A DNA stretch of 15,909 nucleotides from Euryarchaeota archaeon UBA53 (lineage in GTDB: Archaea > Thermoplasmatota > Poseidoniia > Poseidoniales > Poseidoniaceae), in the NCBI GenBank assembly GCA_002507425.1, contig DAZU01000070.1, positions 1 through 15,909 on the forward strand, written 5' to 3'. Of this stretch, positions 7,201 to 11,388 are shown one piece after another. Every line of letters starts with the position of its first letter. Position 1 is the stretch's first letter. The position numbers were made by a program, and so were the translations under genes. Below the pieces are notes generated by a model that saw only the letters and a program-made list of their open reading frames with translations, made no database searches and had not been told where the DNA came from.

Positions 7201-9099
7201 GAGACGTTGCCAAACGAGGGATGTGAAATCCTTGAGGTTGAGTATCTATCTATGCAGGGTAAGTGGGATCCATGTCTTGACGTTCTTGGTAACGATCATT
7301 TCAGAGTTCAAATGGCTTACAATGCTAACGGATTCTCCCTAATAGGTAGAACATCTCTTGATGTTGACGATCAAATAGTTTACACAAGTGAAATCGATCC
7401 GTTTACTGGAGAAATTGTCCCTAAACCAATGATAGTTACGGGTTTGCTAACCGATGAATTGGATACCAATCTTACATTTAGAAATATTAGAGTTAGTTAT
7501 GAAATGGTGAATAGCTTAACCGGACCAGTAGCATGTTTGAATGGAGTTACGGATATAGACGGACGGTTCGCAATCACTTGTCCACTGTCCGATGTCCTTG
7601 CTGGTAAGGCAAGAGTGAGTGTTACATATTCTGCTTGGGACAACAATGATGCTTATCGATATCAGAATAAGACAGTCCAGACCGAGTTTGACGTGTTTAG
7701 CAATTCTACTTTGCAAATTGCTGAGGTTGGACCACAGAGGTCGAGTGTTGAGACTTACATAGCGCCAAATAACGGAACAGCTTTCCCAGTGTTATATCTT
7801 AAGGAGAGTTTCCACATAGATGCGATTTTGACGCAGTCCAACGGACAACCAGTTGGCGGCAAGTGTCTAAACATCTATCTAGACCCTCAAAAGAACGTTC
7901 GTCCACTTTCAAGTGTTAGCACCAGAGAAGCGGATGGAATGGTTGAGTGGTTTAGTGGAAATGAAGACCAAAATCCTAGTTTGAGAGGAGTAGAAACGAC
8001 CGGAGGAGAACTTGAAGGATTCAGGCTGCTAAGAGTAGCCTTTGAACCTGATTTGAATGTTCCAGGAGGTTGTGACAAGGATACGAGTAACGTATTGAAT
8101 GGCTCTCACATGGACATTGTTGTATTGGTGAGAAGCAGAGTAGATCTTGTTGTCAAAACATCTTGGGAGAGACGTGGAAACAACGGTCTAGATACGAACG
8201 ATCCAGTAATTGGGGAGGTTGCACTGTTGCGTAACCGACTGGACTTAGCAGTTGAAAATCAGGAGATTTTCTTTGTTAGAGAGTATTGGGACGAAACTGC
8301 TCAAGAATGGGTTGAAGATGGAAGAAATGAGACCTTCACAAGTGAGCAGGGAATCGCATCATTTGAATGGCCATTCGCTGGAAAGACTTGTGGTGGGGCA
8401 GATTGTGCTGGGCAATGGAGAATTAAGGCATATTATCCAGATTCAACGTTCTTTTCGCTTTATAGCGGCAACATTACGATGGATGTTGATTACATGAAGA
8501 GTAAAGTTTCAGATCAAAGCGATGGTATCTTCACACCAAATACAATTATCGCAATTATCATTGTTATATTGGGTGCATCGATTGCAGGAGTTATGTATTA
8601 TCAGAGGGTTGTAGCTAGAAGGCAAGTTGAAGCACTCCGCGGTATACTAACCGATACGATGCTGCAATTGAAGGCAGCAAACGAATATATTGCGATAATC
8701 TTCGATTGTTACAAACAACTGGTCAAGCATTTCAGGCGACATGGATTTATGAAGAAGGTTTACGAGACTACCAGAGAATTCGAAAGCGCAGTCAGAGGAG
8801 CATTCCACATGATTCCTACCGATCAGTTAGATGCGTTTATTGCAATATTTGAGGAAGCTCGTTACTCCGATCATGATATTGGACCAAGTCATAGAGACAG
8901 AGCGGTCTCAACTTTGAATGAGATTACTAAGAGCCTAACTATCGCCTTGGGTGATGGGGGAATGATAACCCGTGGTGCGGAGCACGAAGCAACGCTTTAC
9001 GGCGGGCTAACAAAGGCCGGAGAATTCATTGCTGCCGATGGCACGGTCAAACAAGCCGGTATAGATGACAATGCGGAAACCTCTAATTTCAAAATTTGA
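1219..9099 (+). CDS. Giant cell-surface protein: TSP3-like calcium repeats, Ig-like domains, TM helix, cytoplasmic DUF4129-like domain
   Basis: The product is 2626 residues. ATG 1219 is preferred because GGAG at 1207-1210 precedes it; a GTG at 1210 in the same frame overlaps that site. Residues 1-16 are basic and 17-40 hydrophobic, a signal peptide or anchor. Residues about 125-1211 carry acidic repeats with 15 exact DNDG cores plus variants and scattered cysteines, as in thrombospondin type 3 calcium-binding stretches. They are interrupted near 650-910 by a Gly/Trp/Cys-rich insert. Residues about 1212-2430 look like serial beta-sandwich (Ig-like) domains rich in N-glycosylation sequons, with an EF-hand-like loop at 1944-1955. 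One transmembrane helix (about 2442-2464) is followed by a basic stretch. Residues about 2483-2565 match the DUF4129 pattern, with TREF at 2518-2521 and FEEARYSD at 2544-2551. The tail looks disordered. Topology is probably type I, with the ectodomain outside. Adhesion or calcium-dependent envelope function is inferred; no catalytic site was recognised. Confidence 0.85.
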   Translation: MLSKRQQLEKIELRQKSTISLGLVFLMVTSTWLGLIGAISYDNEDETKLVDVNPLSLSDAQSTDQGGQGEWNGGMPSHFGQQMHDALWDLSWADSNAMYGKIGDTSVLSLDPGYGTMLEESSADDHDNDGINDLNDLDDDNDGIYDLLERFDGCFGTDPYDHDNDGILDHIDWDDDNDGILEGPIDYATLESQGLDPRNVSMHRFVEPSTIHPLTGQPVGIAYRADQQPFDHDNDGVTDEDSDGSGADRYDEDDDNDGRIDQFRWPCDYDNDGAQDYFDDDDDNDGTLDWLDAAPYDSSNSDSMEDSGNLWNNSRTWSFNEYRTYSAGVNFVDFEAARVDANDDFDWAGGENGDGAAGTPAFTQIIDGDLDEDGIPNFIDPDNDNDDTPDSADTDDDNDGILDMYDPDDDNDGIPDVCWNIDMNNDGLNDYTRLNSTPYQTPGSDTDSIPGVDCEMDYDSDLDDDRFRPFDKNYNGIWDWLDPDMGGTPTPDDAVFATGNLDFPYDIDNDQIENENDTFPLNPNSEAWMATCTSVTNPNPQNPDPRCLTQRASFSQFNDWDGDGISNWDDVDDDGDGIIDMIDIDWDCDFDNDAIFHQINGSKYRDDGPNDVDSDIDGDGLANDIDWDDDNDGINDLYDPDDGNCGIVDFDATDSFATPYYPIGDGGNLDGSEDSQDYTTNTQNYWDLVWGANPFSNVILNYNGYDTTTFPVEGGEVPEFYWFMFARWSSYNGANEWDIDADGDSLINGLDTDQDADGMPDWWDQDEGNDGLLDVNDLKMGGTINMTQCGMTVGQLGSGFTCGYAYAIAYQMPLTGTNAQFGSPYSTRPDVVFNQGAGGKGTWACTPGAQGGCWHYDFGGDGDVESAISYTQMQDNRDAFITWIGLLTGIWQWNFDDTANAATVGFPDELGADLDKNSEDGDVDGDFTNNTVDLDEDYDAIYDWSDVDDDNDGIWDFFEVDTNDDLDDDANQDYGTAFFVGLNCDDLDDDGNDQDVDGDGWFQAVWDKGVMSQGLKSPKFYDVDNDNDGVPDSEDPDDDNNGILDAVQETQPGCFTGEEQEPFDHDNDGIVDWADDDYDADGISNMVEVNISLTAPYDHDNDGLRDDMDEDDDEDGMKDEDEVLLWPLRFDTESTNPWDHDDYGGGLGIANPLDPSTGPDAIDNDDDNDSRQDNDWDHLEENFISDPCYAGSESSDWDFDNDCILDADDKAPTFITMDMPETLWLDAQSPVIFSGHVDWLNPTTSVLEPAPGLPVQVHIEWTGNNTTAIETIDVITNMWGNFTVGQFLFPEDLVVGDNTTYRVYAEVTEMFAFNGNQSQSYFVGAEANMTVDYSSWTYFRSDEQPFWLDFKAHYAADWSRGLYDNRIKNSPISFEITGGLFGNRTNPSNFSGFNNNGYRTDIDGWASLTFVQDLGANGTWKQVRWNSTMDNGPGQITGGYEEIVWNDLTKTHDILVDNQGDSVRYNYTNTSLPAGDIEIRASVIPGLASEWPFPYLHGDTSDPFSVRVMHRMNIEGELIVSGLSAVYYWDGTINNGDGTFGNWATLFHQQALNAAGVSFEEAKVLRPYPSLWDGDPANLPGEAINLRNFIDVNSTHWFISLVNGGDSDLPPCGQVDPTDPNSPVRCEIVPEMNTGETFAVTGTVTNRTNDPWDQDPIALQVDIDGNGQFLGSQETAFTQRPIMKNGEATFEYNWTWYSQYTAGTYGIRVDFTNNAYYFTGNSTNLAATGAYINVTVVGTTQFQMTSVPRLYRNTTTTIEARLLDNSLQPVRQAPVTWTWSYDGRSGVNYTDDLGTFSIPFDINPEDDLGNYSLQFEYQGNRLMKGNLDSQNVWVVSRTFLNVISSDPNLRQSGDRWDFTAQVTDDNKTATIRDSGGRELSGPSTPNGGLVDVIYEGLDFDGVLHRQVVATLAPNAGLISLPDPQPDGSHLCFYDGNGDGIPDRDSNGNGQLDDNEAIGCLKANVSPLSPQILREDPDSFLPDGFGPVSVYLRFRETLPNEGCEILEVEYLSMQGKWDPCLDVLGNDHFRVQMAYNANGFSLIGRTSLDVDDQIVYTSEIDPFTGEIVPKPMIVTGLLTDELDTNLTFRNIRVSYEMVNSLTGPVACLNGVTDIDGRFAITCPLSDVLAGKARVSVTYSAWDNNDAYRYQNKTVQTEFDVFSNSTLQIAEVGPQRSSVETYIAPNNGTAFPVLYLKESFHIDAILTQSNGQPVGGKCLNIYLDPQKNVRPLSSVSTREADGMVEWFSGNEDQNPSLRGVETTGGELEGFRLLRVAFEPDLNVPGGCDKDTSNVLNGSHMDIVVLVRSRVDLVVKTSWERRGNNGLDTNDPVIGEVALLRNRLDLAVENQEIFFVREYWDETAQEWVEDGRNETFTSEQGIASFEWPFAGKTCGGADCAGQWRIKAYYPDSTFFSLYSGNITMDVDYMKSKVSDQSDGIFTPNTIIAIIIVILGASIAGVMYYQRVVARRQVEALRGILTDTMLQLKAANEYIAIIFDCYKQLVKHFRRHGFMKKVYETTREFESAVRGAFHMIPTDQLDAFIAIFEEARYSDHDIGPSHRDRAVSTLNEITKSLTIALGDGGMITRGAEHEATLYGGLTKAGEFIAADGTVKQAGIDDNAETSNFKI

Positions 9100-9191
9100 T
9101 TAATACCGGTAAGTTGCAAAGTGACTATTTGGGGTCAAAACGCTCCACAACAGGCGCAGGTTTGATGAGCCATGCTTATTGTGGGTGTTTT

Positions 9192-9635
9192 ATGAGTGAT
9201 TGGAAGACGCTTATCGATAATGCAATGATGGAAGAGGATAGCAACATAATTGGGGCTCATGCCACATATGGTAAGGCTGTACAGGCAGCACTACAGGACA
9301 CTCAGAAAGAATTACATGATTTAGAGGCTGCTAAGGTTGTAGAATCTCTTTATGGCGCTTTGGTTGCATATTCACAGGTTGTAATGACTAGGATGAGGGC
9401 TGAAGAACCTGAAATAGGGGGTGTCGACCATGCTTTTAGGGCAGGGCAAGCCTATGGCGTCTCATGCGTGCTAAACCACATAATCGACCAACTGACAGAC
9501 GTTGCGTCAGTGACTTCTTTACAGGCATTGGATAATTTTTCGGATACTCTACACAATGACATATTGGTTCAGGCAAAAGCAGCAGGATTAACGGTTGAAT
9601 TGTTGGATGCAAAAGGCGACATACTGTATGAATGA
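9192..9635 (+). CDS. Uncharacterised small cytoplasmic protein, probably mostly helical
   Basis: I do not recognise this 147-residue protein. It has no signal peptide or membrane segment. Much of residues 1-115 is heptad-like and Ala/Leu/Glu-rich, suggesting helices, and the C-terminus ends in an acidic LDAKGDILYE-like strand/turn. The start is uncertain. ATG 9192 (MSDWKTL…) gives the cleanest N-terminus and has a weak GGTG at 9184-9187. ATG 9165 adds MSHAYCGCF, and a TTG at 9096 would overlap the preceding stop but adds a low-quality leader. The gene lies 92 bases after the giant surface gene on the same strand with no visible terminator between, so co-transcription is possible. A link to the DUF4129-like cytoplasmic domain is only a guess from position. 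Confidence 0.7.
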   Translation: MSDWKTLIDNAMMEEDSNIIGAHATYGKAVQAALQDTQKELHDLEAAKVVESLYGALVAYSQVVMTRMRAEEPEIGGVDHAFRAGQAYGVSCVLNHIIDQLTDVASVTSLQALDNFSDTLHNDILVQAKAAGLTVELLDAKGDILYE

Positions 9636-9644
9636 CCTCGAAAA

Positions 9645-9740
9645 AACAGGATATATAGGCGCGTTTTGCATATTTGTCGCGTCGGTGCCTCTATAACAGG
9701 GCGGTCGGTCGGCGAGTTGCCTCTAAAGCATCGAGGGAGT
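9645..9740 (+). promoter_or_regulatory. Promoter and leader of the ribosomal protein operon
   Basis: ATATATA at 9651-9657, with an A-rich tract just upstream (9641-9646), is the best TATA candidate. It predicts a start near 9680 and a leader of about 60 bases. The leader contains an imperfect 13-base direct repeat (11 of 13 identical): TGCCTCTATAACA at 9686-9698 and TGCCTCTAAAGCA at 9718-9730. GAGGGAG at 9733-9739 is the ribosome binding site for the first gene. A CATATTT at 9669-9675 is an alternative TATA. Confidence 0.4.
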
Positions 9741-9743
9741 CAT

Positions 9744-10109
9744 ATGAGTAAACCAGTAAGCAAGACAAACTCAAATCTAGTCGGTTTAATCGGCGATTTG
9801 AAAGCACAGTCTCGCGACACCGGCGCACCTCTGTGGCGAGATGTCGCTGTGCGCCTCTCAAAGAGTCGTAAGAACTGGGCCCAACCAAACCTTAGCCGTT
9901 TAAGCCGCCATTGCCCTGAGGGTGTAACAGTCCTCGTTCCAGGGAAATTGCTCGGTAGCGGTGAGGTATCGGCCAAGCATGATGTCGCCGCATACAGTAT
10001 AAGCGCTGGAGCCCGTGAGAAGATTGAGGCAGCAGGAGGAAGAGTCCTCTCGCTGGCTGAATTGATGAAAGAAAATCCAAAAGGCTCGGGGGTGTATCTC
10101 CTTGGCTGA
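9744..10109 (+). CDS. rpl18e: 50S ribosomal protein L18e
   Basis: This is the archaeal/eukaryotic L18e protein of the large ribosomal subunit, here 121 residues, the normal size. Family hallmarks are visible in order: an early TNSNLVGLI-like segment, GAPLWRDVA followed by basic residues around SRKNWAQPNLS, the VPGKLLGSG motif, then a C-terminal AGGRVLSLAEL stretch and ENPKGSG ending. ATG 9744 is chosen because the family starts just before this conserved segment and GAGGGAG lies 4 bases upstream. An in-frame upstream extension to 9666 has no family similarity. It is the first gene of the operon, and its last 8 bases overlap the L13 gene. Confidence 0.96.
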   Translation: MSKPVSKTNSNLVGLIGDLKAQSRDTGAPLWRDVAVRLSKSRKNWAQPNLSRLSRHCPEGVTVLVPGKLLGSGEVSAKHDVAAYSISAGAREKIEAAGGRVLSLAELMKENPKGSGVYLLG

Positions 10110-10587
10110 AACTACATTTGTCTATGATGCAGACGGCTTGATATTGGGCCGTCTTGCAAGCACTGTTGCAGACATTCTGATCAAGAGTAGTAAATCTGGA
10201 GAAAACAATCAGGTTGTAATAGTCAATGCTGAAAAAGCAATCGTTTCTGGTAAATCCTCGGCAGTTTTCGCTAATTACCACGAAAAGTATGCACTAAACC
10301 ACGCTAGAAAGGGGCCTTATTTTCCCCGTATGCCTGATATGATTCTAAAAAGAACGGTCAGAGGTATGCTTCCATACCAAGCAAAAAGTAGCGGAAGAAG
10401 GGCACTGCGAAACCTGCGTGTTGAGATAGGATGCCCAAGTCATCTCTCGGGAGATTTACCTGAAGGCCACGAAACTGGCGATGATAGTAAAATCCGAAGA
10501 GGTTTACCAGTTAGGTTTGTTAGTTTGGGTGAAATCAGTGCAAATCTAGGAGCTCCAATTCACCGTTGGAATGGAGGTGACCAATGA
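10102..10587 (+). CDS. rpl13: 50S ribosomal protein L13
   Basis: The product is 161 residues and belongs to the universal L13 family of the large subunit. The N-terminal DADGLILGRLAS, the VVIVNAEKAIVSG segment and the GPYFPRMPDMILKRTVRGMLP core are diagnostic. The start is TTG 10102, within the end of the L18e gene. No ATG precedes the conserved DADG segment, and GGGGGTG at 10088-10094 sits 7 bases upstream, so TTG is well supported. The stop overlaps the S9 start as ATGA at 10584-10587, implying translational coupling. An acidic insert near residues 120-132 (HETGDDSK-like) is probably lineage variation. Confidence 0.96.
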   Translation: MAETTFVYDADGLILGRLASTVADILIKSSKSGENNQVVIVNAEKAIVSGKSSAVFANYHEKYALNHARKGPYFPRMPDMILKRTVRGMLPYQAKSSGRRALRNLRVEIGCPSHLSGDLPEGHETGDDSKIRRGLPVRFVSLGEISANLGAPIHRWNGGDQ

Positions 10588-11021
10588 TGCCTCGTAAAGG
10601 AAAGAAAGTCGTTCAATCATCAGGAAAGCGCAAGACAGCCGTTGCACGTGCAACCGTAAAAGCCGGTAAAGGTAGAGTCCGTGTAAATAGCGAGCCTATT
10701 GAAATTCTGCAACCTGCTTTATCACGCAGAAAGGCTATGGAACCACTTGTGATAGCAGATGCAATGAATCGCCTCTCTAAAGTTGATGTGAACATACAAA
10801 CTCACGGGGGGGGCATAATGGGTCAGACTGACGCAATAAGAACTGCAATCGCAAGAGGGTTGGTCCACTATAACGGTGGAGCTGAGGGGCAAGATGAAGA
10901 ACTTCGTGACGAATATCTTCGCTTTGACCGTAGCCTTCTGGTTAACGACCCTCGTAGAAAAGAACCAAAGCACCAATTGGGTAGGGGTGCTAGACGCAAG
11001 AAGCAGAAGTCTTACAGGTGA
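10584..11021 (+). CDS. rps9: 30S ribosomal protein S9
   Basis: This 145-residue small-subunit protein shows SGKRKTAVARATVK near the N-terminus, the signature GGGIMGQTDAIRTAIARGL in the middle, and the basic tail ending KSYR that in the S9 family reaches toward the decoding-site tRNA. GGAGGTGA at 10573-10580 is a near-complete Shine-Dalgarno sequence. ATG 10584 overlaps the L13 stop; a second ATG at 10587 would give a protein one residue shorter and is equally well placed. Confidence 0.96.
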   Translation: MMPRKGKKVVQSSGKRKTAVARATVKAGKGRVRVNSEPIEILQPALSRRKAMEPLVIADAMNRLSKVDVNIQTHGGGIMGQTDAIRTAIARGLVHYNGGAEGQDEELRDEYLRFDRSLLVNDPRRKEPKHQLGRGARRKKQKSYR

Positions 11022-11026
11022 TTTAA

Positions 11027-11230
11027 ATGATTATTCCAATACGTTGTTTTAGTTGTGGCGCATTAATTGCTCACAAGTGGGAAGAATTCCAGTCAAAGAA
11101 GGCTGCAGGTAACGATACAATGAGTGCGCTAGATGAAGTCGGAATTGACCGATACTGCTGCCGCAGAATGTTCGTGTCTCACATTGACCTTATCTCTGAG
11201 GTCGCACCTTTTAGTACCGCTCGTCAATGA
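11027..11230 (+). CDS. rpoN: DNA-directed RNA polymerase subunit N (RPB10 homologue)
   Basis: This 67-residue subunit of archaeal RNA polymerase is at the usual length. It begins MIIPIRCFSCG, giving the CxxC half of the zinc site, and carries the RYCCRRM motif that supplies the other two cysteines; the following SHIDLI segment is also typical. RPB10/RpoN helps assemble the polymerase platform with the D and L subunits. The gene starts 5 bases after S9, with AGGTGA around 11016-11021 as ribosome binding site, so it is the last gene of the operon. It is not the bacterial sigma-54 that shares the symbol. The usual archaeal partner gene rpoK does not follow. Confidence 0.97.
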   Translation: MIIPIRCFSCGALIAHKWEEFQSKKAAGNDTMSALDEVGIDRYCCRRMFVSHIDLISEVAPFSTARQ

Positions 11231-11240
11231 GTATTTTTTC
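11231..11240 (+). terminator. Oligo-T tract after rpoN (possible terminator or tRNA promoter element)
   Basis: Six T residues at 11234-11239 directly follow the rpoN stop. Archaeal RNA polymerase often terminates at such tracts without a hairpin. The AT-rich GTATTTTTT could alternatively act as a TATA-like element for the tRNA, predicting a start near 11259; the two readings cannot be separated by eye. Confidence 0.4.
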
Positions 11241-11244
11241 GAAA

Positions 11245-11352
11245 TTAGATTCCAGGCACAAGGGCTTGTGGGTTAGCTTGGCCTATACTTGGCGGCTGGG
11301 GGCCGTCAGACCCCAGTTCAAATCTGGGCAGGCCCACCTGCCTGGGATTTAA
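11245..11352 (+). repeat. 14-bp inverted repeat flanking tRNA-Pro
   Basis: TTAGATTCCAGGCA at 11245-11258 pairs with TGCCTGGGATTTAA at 11339-11352 over 14 consecutive base pairs, two of them G·U. It encloses the tRNA with a 3-by-3 internal loop (CAA against A-CC) between this helix and the acceptor stem. It would form only in a transcript that starts upstream of 11245 and reads past 11352. Confidence 0.8.
11262..11336 (+). tRNA. tRNA-Pro (GGG anticodon)
   Basis: The 75 bases fold as a complete cloverleaf. Acceptor arms are GGGCTTG (11262-11268) and CAGGCCC (11329-11335) with one G·U pair. The D arm contains AGCTTGG. The anticodon stem GGCGG/CCGTC (one G·U pair) closes a CTGGGGG loop with anticodon GGG at 11298-11300. 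A 4-base variable loop follows. The T stem is CCCAG/CTGGG with loop TTCAAAT, and the discriminator base is A at 11336. CCA is not encoded (ACCTG follows). G37 and the D arm pattern fit archaeal tRNA-Pro. No intron is seen. Confidence 0.95.
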
Positions 11353-11388
11353 CATCATCAATCCAATAGTCCTGTAAGGAATGGATTC
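11347..11388 (+). promoter_or_regulatory. Possible promoter and ribosome binding site of the beta-helix gene
   Basis: TTTAA at 11348-11352 is a weak TATA candidate that overlaps the 3' arm of the tRNA-flanking repeat. It predicts a start near 11376. AAGGA at 11376-11380 is a Shine-Dalgarno-like site 8 bases before ATG 11389. The promoter reading is tentative. Transcription from upstream through the tRNA is an alternative. Confidence 0.3.

Noticed and set aside
9104..9111. 8-base palindrome TACCGGTA just after the giant gene
   Set aside because: Too short to assign; no second copy near a promoter was noticed.
9666..9743. N-terminal extension of L18e from an upstream start
   Set aside because: The extra 26 residues have no similarity to the family, and a good ribosome binding site precedes ATG 9744.
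9892..10281. 129-residue minus-strand open frame across the L18e/L13 junction
   Set aside because: It overlaps two certain ribosomal protein genes and shows no family features.
11245..11352. tRNA-flanking inverted repeat as the ends of a mobile element or an attachment site
   Set aside because: No integrase or transposase lies nearby, there is no target-site duplication, and the arms are fully explained as a helix continuing the tRNA acceptor stem.
11245..11352. Bulge-helix-bulge splicing motif around the tRNA
   Set aside because: The junction with the acceptor stem is a symmetrical 3-by-3 internal loop, not two 3-base bulges on opposite strands separated by a 4-bp helix.
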